A DNA stretch of 64,000 bases from Cyanoderma ruficeps (Eukaryota; Chordata; Aves; Passeriformes; Timaliidae). A program made the translations under genes and the position numbers. The notes beneath the pieces are model-generated. The model was not told the origin of the DNA and did not search any database. It saw only the letters and a program-made list of their open reading frames with translations. Every line of letters starts with the position of its first letter. The stretch's first letter is position 1. The stretch spans positions 6,666,399-6,730,398 of the forward strand of contig VZDJ01007747.1 in assembly GCA_008694505.1 (NCBI GenBank), written 5' to 3'. Of the stretch, positions 41,501-64,000 are shown piece after piece.

Positions 41501-44500
41501 AAAGTTTTTCTTATTACATTGAAAGAATCAGCAAAATTTAGGAGTATACTGGGTATTCAAACATATAGAGCTGTCTAAGTTCAGAAACCTTCATGTTTTT
41601 GAGTGGTGGCCAGTGAGTTGTGATGGAAGAATTGTCCATGTGATAATGAAAAGAAGCAGTAAAATGACTGAATGGGAGTTTGGGAAGAGAGCTGCTACTG
41701 ATCATATCTCAGATCAAAAGCCTCAGATATTTTCCTCACATAATGAGGGTTTTTAAAGTTAAGTCTTGTCATATGTAACAGGAAGAATCGTTTAATCTTC
41801 CCTCAGGATGATGTTTTTATAAGGCAGGTCTAGCTTTTGTTCGGGTATCACCTCATTACTGCAACTATGCAACAGCTGTATCCAGAGTATGCTTCAGCCA
41901 GTTCTCACTTTTGCTTTTCGACTGCATACTTCTATTTTGGGAGACCTGAGGTAGGGAAAAAAATGCCAGGTGACCAGAAAAACCCTATCTTAAATATGGG
42001 ATGCATCCATTTATATCTGAAAATTAAATTGTGTGACCTGCAGTTGTTTTAGAATTCCCAGAGCAGGTTGGACTGCCAGGCTGTACCATCTGTCAGACAT
42101 AATCCTCACACTTCAGAAGACTGGATTTCACACAGTTAATAAATTCCAACCAAATCTCAAAGTGTTTCACATAGTCAGCTAAAGAATACCTCTGATAAGG
42201 CGTGCTTGTACAGTTTTGCAGACCTCCACGGAATGCCATGCCAGCTTTTCCATTGAAGGAAATAGAGATAATGTTCCTGAACAGTGAATGCTGAAACCAA
42301 ATGACTAAATAAGAAGTAAAATGTATTGCAGAAGATTAAAAAGGAAATAACTACTGAAACTGAAAATTTTAGAGAAAGCCCCTTATTTGAGTCACATAAT
42401 GGTACTGGGATACCCAGTGTCAAATGTAGAAAGGACAATGCATCACAATAAGGAAAAAATGTTTGTGCATTTTCTGTTCATTTTGCTTTTCCCAAAAGAA
42501 TAAAATCCACGGAACTGCTTTTGGAAAATGCCTCTCTTTAGGTATTAGAAGGTTACCATCTGTTTTCCTTCTCTTCTTTCATCAAAGACAAAGCAGACTC
42601 ACAACCCCCCCAAGCATCCCTATATTTGCAGATAAAGATAATTCTATATATTCTTATAAAAAAGGGAAAGCCTGGAGAGCTTGAAACATTGCATGTGGCT
42701 GAATAGCCTTCAAATATAAATATATGTGGAATTCCTTGCTGGATACCAGCCAGCCCAACAGTACATCTCCGACTGTGAGCTGAGCACATGAGTTTGGGGC
42801 ATTATTTGTGGCCCCTTTCTCTTATATTCTCGAGCAGGCAGAACTGTTGTATTAGAATGTTAGAGGATTAAAGCTTACCTAATTCTTGCAAAGTCCATAT
42901 ATAAATTTGCTGTCCTTTAATTTATCTAATCCTCCTTGAAATTCCTGACATCCAGAACTACAGGTGGAACAGGCTGAAAGTCTTCAAAAACACTAGTAGA
43001 TGCTCCTTGGATCCCATAGATACTGTTTAGAGCACTTACATTCTAAGTTCTATATTCATGCTATATTTCAGAAAACTTTCCTTATTAATATGTCACTCTC
43101 CTAGGGTCTCCCTTTGACCTGAGGGTTCAGTTCTCCAGCCTCTGAGAACACATATTATCCTAACTGACTTAAATTGTTTTATCTGGAAATGCAATAATTC
43201 AGTGAAATTGAAATTAACTCACACAAATGTATCTGACAGAATTTAGCCTGAAGCATGCAGTAATGGGCAAAAACAAGTAATATTTTAATAAAACAAAACA
43301 AACTGCTTTGTGTGGGAAAGAGAATGTTTAAAATGTTTCAGCATCATTGTGTTTCTCATTAGTCTCTCTTGGATCATGGCAAAAATCATAAACGTCAGAG
43401 GCCAAATTTTTTAGGCTACTTTAACTCTGTGGGAGTCTCCATGCCACAAGGAGTCCAGTGTCTCTCTGCTATTCCTGTGTTTGCTCTCATGGCATGTTAG
43501 AAAGTTTACAAGTCATTAACCAATGCTTCTGTTCTGGCATTTTAAATGGGCATGGCCTTTTCTGCTCAATGTTTGTGTAAGTAGGTATTGTAGAATTGTA
43601 TTGTCAGAATGGCTAAAGAAGGCAGTAAATACCAATGCTGCAGTAACCAGAAGATTCACAGCTACACTTAATCAGCTTAGTGAGAAGGAGTTGCAAGTCT
43701 CATGAGTAAATTGCTAGAAAATGTTTCTACAGAAAGATTCCTGCGATCTGTTTTGGATTGTTTCTCTGAAGAAGCAGTTTCAAGGCCATAGTTCTTTCTA
43801 AACAGTAACTAATGATCCACATGTTACAGTAATATGTATTGGGGTTTTTTATTGCAACTTAAGAGATCTGAACTGAAAATCTGATAAAGATATTTCTTTA
43901 TTTTGTATATTCCTACATATTACATGACAATAGCAACAGAGATTCAAATGAGTCATTACTAGTGAAAACACTGTTACTGTTACTAATTAAAGGACAAATT
44001 GACTCTTAAAAATTACAAATTCCAAAATAAAGTGGAAATTCAATATCTAGTATAAAACTTTAAAGAACATCTGAGTTGATATCACTCTGGAAGTTTAGCA
44101 CAGATACAAACATATTGCTGTTTTTCTCTACAATCGTCAGTAAAAAAAATTTAAGATTACATAAATGTGTTAGCAAAAGAAGAGTCAATCCTTTGAGAAC
44201 AAAAGTTTCATCTATTACAATGTTTTATTTAAACTTCAACTTGTATATACCCAAAATTGGACTTAAGCTCACAAATACAATTCTACATGTAAATAGTAAA
44301 TTATATAAACAACTCACTCTTTATTAGCCAAATTGAAACATTTTTAAGAAACAACCCAAAGTATAAATACATGTACATGTATTTTCATGTCTGCATCCAC
44401 ACACAGGTATGAAAGTGTTCCCAGGTCTGCTGCAGAAACCTTGCTCCTCAATGTATCCTGAATCTGCATTTGTAAGCTTGAAACCATGGAATTAACCGGA
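38566..44500. other. Intergenic, nothing recognised
   Basis: AT-rich sequence downstream of GASK1B. Only short chance open frames; no repeat family recognised. Confidence 0.7.
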
Positions 44501-44511
44501 GGGGGGGGGGG
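44501..44511. repeat. G11 homopolymer
   Basis: Eleven consecutive G residues in an AT-rich surrounding. Prone to length error in sequencing. Confidence 0.9.
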
Positions 44512-46470
44512 TATTTATTTATGTATTTCAATATGGTGTATTTTAGAATACCCACACAAGAAAAGAAGGAAACTGCTCTCACAGTGCTCCAGAGTTTTCA
44601 TGTCCTCAGCTTCTGAAACATTTTGAGTCTATTAACTTGCTGGCAGGCTCCCAAGGAATTTTAAGGCATCTGTGCCTGTGCTACTTATTTTAAGCTCTGT
44701 CTTCCAGTGTTACGAAATCTCAAACTCTTTTGAGAGCAAACTCTTTTGACTTTCTTAGGAATTCCACTTCATGTGGTTCTGGCTTTCTGGCAGATTCAAG
44801 AGTGACATAATCGTCTTTTCCCACCCACAGGTTTTGCCCTGCGGCTGTTGGTTACACCCTTCCACATAATGTGCAACAGGAATCTTTGTCTGATTCCATA
44901 TGCCCAGAAATGGAAGTCAGCCCAGCAAAGAGGACTAAAGCAGTTTCGTGGCTTTCTATCAATCACCATAGGTTGAATAAGGCTTCTTTAGGATTTTTCC
45001 TCTCAGTTAATATTACTTTAGCTACAGTGCAGTTCCTGTCAGTCCAAAGGCATGCTACTTCCAAAGGATGTGAATCAATTTCCTAATAAACTTTACCCCT
45101 GCTACTGAAGCAGGTATCTTAAATGTAGCAGCAGAGAATAAACAAACTTAAAGTGGTCCTTTTGTATTTTACTATAGCATTTATGCAAATGCACTCAAAA
45201 AAATACAGAATTCTTCATTTTCATTTTTAAAAAATGCTAGAATTTGACTAGTATGCATTCATAAGAGCTACTGCAATCATATTTTGCATTATTAACAATT
45301 CTGGATTATGTACCAAGCTCCACAGCAGCAGGATAAATATCATAGGGAAAAAGCACTTTCTGGAGTTTGTTATCAACATGAAAGAACTAGAAGCAATCGG
45401 CAATCCTGTCTCACTGTCCAATCTCACTAAGAGTCTCCTGGCTTATCTGAAGACTATGAGAGTGTTCACACGTGAAATATGGCATGCTAACACAGCATAG
45501 GGAGTATTTCTTTGCCCTTTGAAAGTCTTCAGAAATTTTGCTTTTTACAGTCATGCTTTTCATGCTTGGTCAGATTTTTAAGTACTGCACAGCATTGTGG
45601 CCACACAGGTCTCTTAAATCCAGGACAACTGAGAGCCATTGGTTCAGGTCAGCTTCAGGGCAATTTCATAGACAATTGCATTGCTGCTTTAAGAGCTGGC
45701 ACTGAACTGCCAGGTAAATAAAAAAGCATGTATCATGCTCAAGGAAACACTAGTCCATGTCCAGAAGAAGTAGAGAAGAATGCATCAAGTTACCAGCTTA
45801 AAAAATAAATGATCCAGCCTGGAAAGATAACAGATTTCCTTGTCTTTTTAGACAAAGAGCCAATTCTGGAAAAAAAATTACAATGGGGCAAAGTGATGCA
45901 GTGACTCAGCATCAGGATGTGCAGTCCAAAGATAGAAGACAGAGTTCTCATGGGACCTTGTCATAATCAGCTACATTCACAACTCTGCTGGGCCCTCTCC
46001 TAAGTTCAGTGCAGCTGAGAGTCGCGCCTTTCCCTCACTCCCAGCAGTGAGGGATAAGCCATTTGAACAGGTATCTAGCAAGAAGAAACCTGTGGGATAG
46101 GCTGGAAAATGAGACAAACTGATCATGATGGTCATAGAGGGAAATTCATCGCAACAGGAATTCCGTGAAATGTATCCTGATGATTATTTCCTTCTCTAGA
46201 CTCTGTTCACAGTGCAAGCCAAAGTAATATTTTTGTTTCTGTGATGAAAATTGTCTGGCTAATAAGTTACAACACTTTTAAGAAAGGGATAAATCAAAAA
46301 TCCTGTCAAATTCTACCTTGGTGTTTAAAAGTCCAAGGCACTCTAAAACACATCCTCTTGAGGCAAAAGTTAAGTTCTAGGAAGTTTTAACAAATTGATC
46401 CATCTTTTGCTGACAAAATAAAATAAAAGATTATTTAGCTGGCTAAGGTCTTAAAATTTTACTAAGTCTT

Positions 46471-46476
46471 TTTAAT
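46471..46476 (-). terminator. GASK1B: Candidate poly(A) signal ATTAAA for GASK1B
   Basis: First ATTAAA or AATAAA reading downstream of the stop codon on the minus strand. The hexamer is common by chance in AT-rich DNA and no conserved downstream element was identified, so this is only a candidate. Confidence 0.25.
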
Positions 46477-47930
46477 TCTGCCTATAATGAGATCTATTTC
46501 TTCTAGTAATGCAATTATTGTTAATGGGTTTTCTGATGCTAAGAAAGAAAACTGATTTTAGCAGCAGTGGAATTGCAGTTATTTAAAACATTAAATTCAC
46601 CCATCCACATTAACAGTGACATGAGACATTTTAGTTTGTCATTAATAACCTTACACAAGCACTTTCAAAATTCTTTCACACCCTATATATTTTTACGATA
46701 CATAAAAACAAGAGTAGCTATGAAAGTATCCAACTTCTGCCATTACCTCATGACAAAAAGATGATACTTCTCTAGAAGGATGGTAAGAGTTTTTCTAAAC
46801 AGACAGGTAGAACGTGCATGTGATAACAGGCTGTATCAATTGATATTTTCTTTCTGGAGCATTTTAAGGTTAAAAATCTGAAGTGCTTATCCAACCTTCC
46901 ATAACAACCATACCAGTGGGAACACTTGGGGCAAGTTCTTAGTTGCAATCATCACCCCACAGTGGTCAATGTTAACAGAAACCCAAGGTTGAATTGCTGG
47001 CTAGAGCTGAGCACACAGAATAAACCTTTCCTCTGCTGCATTTAACAACACTTGTTAGGAGGTCTGCTTTTTGATAATATTCTCAGAAAATACTGTCAAT
47101 AATTTTGCAAAAACAAAATGTACTTACTTAGCAAAATATTCACACAAAGCTAAAGGTATTTCTTTAAAAAATACCCAGTTAATCGATAGAGAGAAAACAT
47201 CAGATCACCCACCCACACGTCAGAACAACTTGCATTGAAAAAAATGCATTTCAACGAGTGACTCATGATGAACTGTACTCCATACTGGACAAGTAAAAAC
47301 TGTATTTGTCAAAATAATTACTATTGTTAAAACCATGTTCTCCTCACTGTGTTTAAAATTCCCCCACGTTCAGTGCAAACACTCCTGCATTTAAAAAAGC
47401 TGAATTTAGTTCTCAGATTTCAAAAGATCAAAATAAAGTAAAGTAAAAGAAGCCCTTGGAAATGTTGGCATTTTAGTATACCTAATAAAAGAACAAATTC
47501 CTGTACTAGATATGTTTCAGCAAGTGTCATTAATGTATCAAGTGTTTATACATCTCTTTTCTCATTTAAACTTACAATAAAATCTTCTACTGACTTCCAC
47601 AAGGGAAGTAAGAGCAATCCAGCCTAATGTACTGAAAATCCTATTGCTAATTTCCAAACAGTCTAACAGAAAGAGTGTTCATGGTACCTACATATTACTG
47701 CATACTATCATTATTTTTCATTTCACTGGTGACATAGAAGAGACTACACTGTGTTGAGCTGCAGCTGACATTTAAATGTTCCTTTTACACCATGTAAGAT
47801 TTCTTATTTAAAAGTAAACTTGAAAGTTTGTAAAAAAAAATAATGCTATAAATTAAATCAATTTTACCCTCAGTTTCTGCCCCATAAAACATTTTTTAAA
47901 GACTTTCTTTCAGATGGAAACAAGACTGTT

Positions 47931-59754
<11,824 letters not shown>

Positions 59755-60074
59755 TTCTCTAGTGAATCCACATGATGAAAACAGCATAAAGTCTTCTGTA
59801 CATTCCAGCCAGGATGATGATGCATGATTTCCCTTCCACAATTTCTGTTTCTCCTCTTCCAAGTAGCGTCCAGCATGGGTGATGGACAGAGGCTACTGAT
59901 ATGCCTGGGAAAGTGGTCAGCATTAAGGATGCTGACACTCCACCTTCTCAAACTGTTAAATTCTTATCAGCCACCACAGGGGAAGTGATTGGCTTCAAAG
60001 AATGAATGGAGCCAGCTGCGTAAGCAAAGTTTACTGACTTGTAGTCTAAAAGATCTATGTATCTTCTTTGCAAA
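59755..60074 (-). other. GASK1B: Probable 5' leader of GASK1B with an upstream ORF
   Basis: A strong acceptor (TTTTCTTTTTGCAG, AG at 60076-60075) would open the exon at 60074 and give a 320-nt leader. A weaker alternative acceptor would start it at 59904. In the main frame a TAG lies at 59895-59893, so the protein cannot extend further upstream than this. An upstream ATG at 59876 (C at -3, weak) opens a 41-codon frame whose TGA (59753-59751) overlaps the main ATG as AUGA. The extent of the leader is inferred from splice signals only. Confidence 0.5.
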
Positions 60075-61429
60075 CTGCAAAAAGAAAATAGTAGCATTTC
60101 CCTTCATTACTCACACATAGCATCTGTGGCTCTATATTTTTCAGAGAAAAGAAGTTCTAGATGAGACAGTATGCATGTAGGAATTTGTCAGGATACATCT
60201 TTTACTTTCTCATTACAATATAAATCAAACACCAAAACCATTAAATACAGGCTCGATTTTCAATCTCAGCTGGATGTATTCCAGCATTAAAAGAAATACT
60301 TGTCAAACGCAGATCATTATCTTTTTCTTACAAGAAGAAGTCTTCACTAAACCTCATGTTATGGAAATGCTGTAAATGATCCAAATATGAATCAGTGACT
60401 AGTAGTTACATATGCACATATTCACTAATATAAAAATATATTAGCAGTGCCAATTTTCCCTAGTGGACTATGAATATAGTTCCCATAATTCATAAATACA
60501 CAATAAAATTGAAAGATGGTAAATCCTCTTCACTCTCGTGAAGCCATAAAAATAATCTAGCTATAGTTTTTAAATTAAAATGACAGTGGCTTATATATCC
60601 TTTCCAAGAAACAAAGAATAAGCTCACATTGTATATATATTGCTATAAAAATAAAATTTCTTACCTATTCAGCTTGACACATCCTTTGTTCTGGTAAACT
60701 CCTTAGATTAATAAAAGTAACTGAGTAAAAGCTGGCATCTAGAACATATTTCACTTTTAAGTATGGTTCACATTTAGGTATTTCATTGCAAGCTAAGAAC
60801 TGTTGAGAAGCTAACTTTACTGAGAGGTGCTTGCATATGAACTGCTATAAACTTACATGAACCTCACGTTATAAAAAAACCCAAACCAAACAAACCCCAC
60901 ACACAAAACCACAGCAACTTCTATTTTAAATTCTGCAATGAAAAGTCCTGTGAGGTATGTGCCTTTCAAAAGTGCATTCCATCTATTTCTAACTCCTGAG
61001 GGCCCTCTAGTGCACTGCATCCAAATGTACTGAAGAAATTCCCTTTCCTGCATTTAGTTTTTTGGGTTTCTTTGGAGTTTGAAATACTGCCCACTCTCTG
61101 GATTTTAGAACTTTTGGGAATCATATATTGTTGTGAGGAGAAGTAAAAAAACACATAGCCACTTTTAAAATGCTATTAATCTGCTACTAAATAGCTCAGG
61201 AGTGTCTCCCACTTGCGCTTTCTCAAGTGAGGCATAGCATAGTCCCTGTATAGCTGGAAAAGTTGGGGCAGACAGAAGTTAAGGGAAAACCTCTGATATC
61301 TGACTCCTTTCCCAGTCTAAGTATAATATAATAAAGTGTATATGTTCACTGTAATTCAAAGAATGGAGATATTCTCTTCTTCATGGCTAATACTAAAGGA
61401 GAATAAACAGTTAAGACGTTAGTTTATGT

Positions 61430-61450
61430 TTCATATTGGTCCAATATGAA
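61430..61450. promoter_or_regulatory. 21-bp palindrome with opposed CCAAT boxes, TATA-like motif adjacent
   Basis: TTCATATTGG, centre T, CCAATATGAA is a perfect palindrome with ATTGG and CCAAT sharing the core. TATAAAA follows at 61453-61459. The site lies about 1.7 kb upstream of the GASK1B start codon. Opposed CCAAT boxes are NF-Y-type motifs, but no function is shown. Confidence 0.35.
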
Positions 61451-63884
61451 TTTATAAAACTTTGTGGGTGCATTTTTTTCCACAAGCCATCACTTATCCT
61501 TACTTTTTGTCTAAATATATACTGTTAAGTTTTCAATATCTGTGCCCATTACCAGTGAAAGAGCCTTCCTGTCACCTGTTTTTCCCAAGTCTGAGTCTTT
61601 GGGGGAATTGGATTGTAAGAAATCTCTTCATCCGCTTCAGTTCTTCTCTCTTTTTTAGTTCAAATTTGACTGATGGGACATATCCAAAACAAAGAGAATT
61701 TATTCCAAAAAGCTCCAGACAAGTTGCTTGAGTTGGAAATGCATCACACTGCAACAGTTGTTTTCAAATACCCAGCTCCTGCATGTACACAGTACCTGTC
61801 TATTATTATAATTTAAAAATAAGCAGCACCAATGCATTGTAAATTCCAGATACTAACAGCTCTCCTCTGCTATAACAGTTCTCTGTAATTCTCTGTAATC
61901 TATGTAATCTTTCTACTGCTTCTCTTTAAAGATTATCTGGAGGAAATTATAAAAGGATATGGAGAGTTGTTCTTCACTTCTCATTTCATTTGTAGTCTTT
62001 AAATTGTAATGTGATGTACACACTGATGTACAGTGTTGACTCTAGAGGTTTTTTGAGGCTTTCTAAATGTGATAATAGCAATGCTATTTCCTTTATTTCT
62101 CATGTTCAGAAGAGAGACCTCAGGTAGTAGTATGTTCTTTGGAGTGGATGGTGGTAGAAAATCAACTAAAAAGAATACAGTATCTTGTTAGTTTAACACG
62201 TTTGCCTCTAATTTTGGATTTTTAAAAGGTAAAATATCAAGTGACTTCTTTTTTTTTTTTTATTTCAGCCCTTGTGTATAGCTCCAGTGCCCTAGCAGAT
62301 ACCATAAATAAGGAAGGCTGAAATGACTATGGAGTTGTCTGGGGAAAAAAAAATCATCATGTTTCATAAGAAACACAGGAAACAGATTTTGTTCGGGTGG
62401 GTAATATTCCCCTGTCTGGAATCATTTTAACCCAAAGCTGCAGCACTAAAGGGCACTACTAACCTGAAACAGTACTTTCTCTGTGATCATAAAATATTTA
62501 AGACAAACTTTAAGAACAGCAGTTGTTGTCTGACCAAATTCTGGCCTAAGTTATTTCAGTTTGCTATCTACAGCTAGCCTGTAATGTCCATCAGATTTTG
62601 TATTTGTTCCTTGGTCTAAACTATAACTGTGATATTGCCATCTGCATCCATTAAATTCAGCTTTTCATGTAATTTCTTCATATACCTATTTGTTATTGTC
62701 AGTGTTGTACCTTCCTAAGGTTAGGAATACAAGAATATAAAAACTAATACATGAAAATAGCAATGAATGGAAGAGGGGAATTAAAGAAGGATTTTCTAGT
62801 CCTTCACTGACCTAGGCATAGTTTTCAGATGTGAATCAATAGCTGGATTAACTATTTGCAATTATTTTCTTTGGGTTTTGTTTTGTTTTTTTGTTTAACT
62901 TTGAAATTCACCTTCACCTATACCTGCATTTGAAGAGGTTTTCTGCTGCAAAATCTGAAGCAACTGGTGGCCTGCACTGCTCCTAGCAGGAGGTCTCTGG
63001 CCAATTTGCACAGACAGGTGGAGTGTGCCAATGCCCAGCAGTCACAAGGTCCTGCATCTTGACTTCTCTTTATCCCTGAGCACCTCAAAGGATGTGGTTA
63101 CAGACTAGGATCCTTAATGTGTGTGCTCTTGCTTTCTATGCGTAGGCATTTCAATGTAAAAGGTTAACATTTTTCCTACAAGTTTTTTTTCTGAATAAAA
63201 TAACGCAATACATATACTTGCACTGTCTTTAGAATTCTTTTTTCAGGCTATAGGAGATTATGATATGGAACATTATTTCTCTTGGACGCACTATAGCTGT
63301 ACTGTTTCCATAGAGACAGTCTGCTGTTCATCTCTAAATGACACATGGACAGACATTTAGGCTAAAATGATTGATAAATGGTGCATTCCTAGCTTTACTG
63401 AATCCGTACAACTGACAACTTACTCTCCAGAGAAACAAAGTAAGCCCTTATTATGGATAATGTAGATTTGATTTGCAAAATATGAAGCATTACTTTAGAA
63501 GGCTCATGCTGTGTTTGTAAGGAGATCAATTTGGGCTGCCATCTGGAAACTGTACTTCAAGAGTACAGAGAGAAATATTTGCTTCGTGACTAAACATGCT
63601 GACTAATAGTCTGTGCTTTAACTGGTCCGGATCAAATCCTTACAGGGAAATTTGCAAAGATCTCTTCTTGACATCATGTAAAAGATTTTTGCCTACTTGA
63701 TTTTGGTTGCCAAACACAGGGGGCTTCCAAACCAACATGTGGTAATTTCTGTGCTTAAGAAAAATAAAAACACAGATGCCCTGACCGGGCTTGGTGGTTT
63801 CCTTGCCTTGCTGTGCACCACAGGGCCAGCAGCAGTTGCATGGCCTGGAAATGTCCCTGCCTTCTCCGAGGTGCCTGCTCCCCT

Positions 63885-63900
63885 CTGCAGGTACCTGCAG
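63885..63900. repeat. 16-bp perfect palindrome in the GC-richer right end
   Basis: CTGCAGGTACCTGCAG is its own reverse complement, so a CAG|GTACCT donor-like sequence reads on both strands. Confidence 0.8.
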
Positions 63901-64000
63901 CCCCCAGCCCCGTGACAGCCTCCAGCAGCCAGGGAGACCTCAGGACCGAGAGGAGCTGCAAGCAGGCCATGCTGTCCCCTTTATGAGCAGCCCCATCTCG

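Larger units (their letters stand above)
44501..47930 (-). other. GASK1B: 3' UTR and 3' flank of GASK1B
   Basis: Non-coding sequence downstream of the stop codon. The transcript end is not certain. The nearest minus-strand poly(A)-signal variant I found is ATTAAA at 46476-46471, giving a 3' UTR near 1.5 kb. The first canonical AATAAA on this strand is at 44519-44514, giving about 3.4 kb. An 11-G run (44501-44511, C on the transcribed strand) follows the latter directly. No gene or known repeat was seen here. Confidence 0.55.
60075..64000. other. 5' flank (or first intron) of GASK1B
   Basis: AT-rich, with a 10-bp near-tandem repeat at 61879-61905 (TTCTCTGTAA twice, then a degenerate unit), an AT hairpin at 60425-60444 (CTAATATA/TATATTAG), the CCAAT palindrome at 61430 and a GC-richer block from about 63780 to the end. 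No CpG island and no clear promoter seen; the transcription start is probably in or beyond this stretch. Confidence 0.55.

Noticed and set aside
59755..59862. N-terminal extension to the frame edge at 59862
   Set aside because: The codon at 59862 is TTG, not ATG; homology and context favour 59754.

Overview
The window looks like vertebrate, most likely bird, nuclear DNA. It is AT-rich, has long non-coding stretches and spliceosomal introns with canonical GT/AG ends, and is poor in repeats. The two interspersed repeats I can name are 3' fragments of CR1, the typical avian LINE. Species cannot be fixed from the sequence.

There is one gene I can support: GASK1B (formerly FAM198B), Golgi-associated kinase 1B, on the minus strand. 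Its whole coding region lies in four exons between 59754 and 47931: 58791-59754, 51632-51846, 48439-48665 and 47931-48138. Introns are about 6.9 kb, 3.0 kb and 0.3 kb. The exons join in frame (intron phases 1, 0, 2) to a 537-residue type II membrane protein. An AUG 11 codons upstream would give 548 residues. A plausible 5' leader runs to a strong splice acceptor at 60075-60076 and carries a 41-codon upstream ORF whose stop overlaps the main start codon. The promoter and any first non-coding exon were not identified and may lie to the right of 60 kb or outside the window.

Layout: 1-44.5 kb is intergenic DNA downstream of GASK1B with no convincing gene. It holds two CR1 pieces (31852-32545 and 38125-38420, both minus), one microsatellite (27575-27647), several GC-richer islands and some striking inverted repeats. 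The 44.5-47.9 kb stretch contains the 3' UTR and 3' flank. From 47.9 to 60.1 kb is GASK1B. From 60.1 to 64 kb is its 5' flank, ending in a GC-richer block. In mammals, as recalled, the interval downstream of GASK1B runs toward GRIA2 and the upstream side toward TMEM144, which fits a gene-poor left half.

No prokaryotic-style system, CRISPR array, tRNA or rRNA was seen. The most unexplained structures are nested or near-perfect inverted repeats at 24495-24618 and 38471-38565, a GC-rich 11-bp hairpin inside intron 2 (49623-49649), a 21-bp palindrome with opposed CCAAT boxes at 61430-61450, and a plus-strand exon-like segment inside intron 1 ending in a strong splice donor at 53252/53253.
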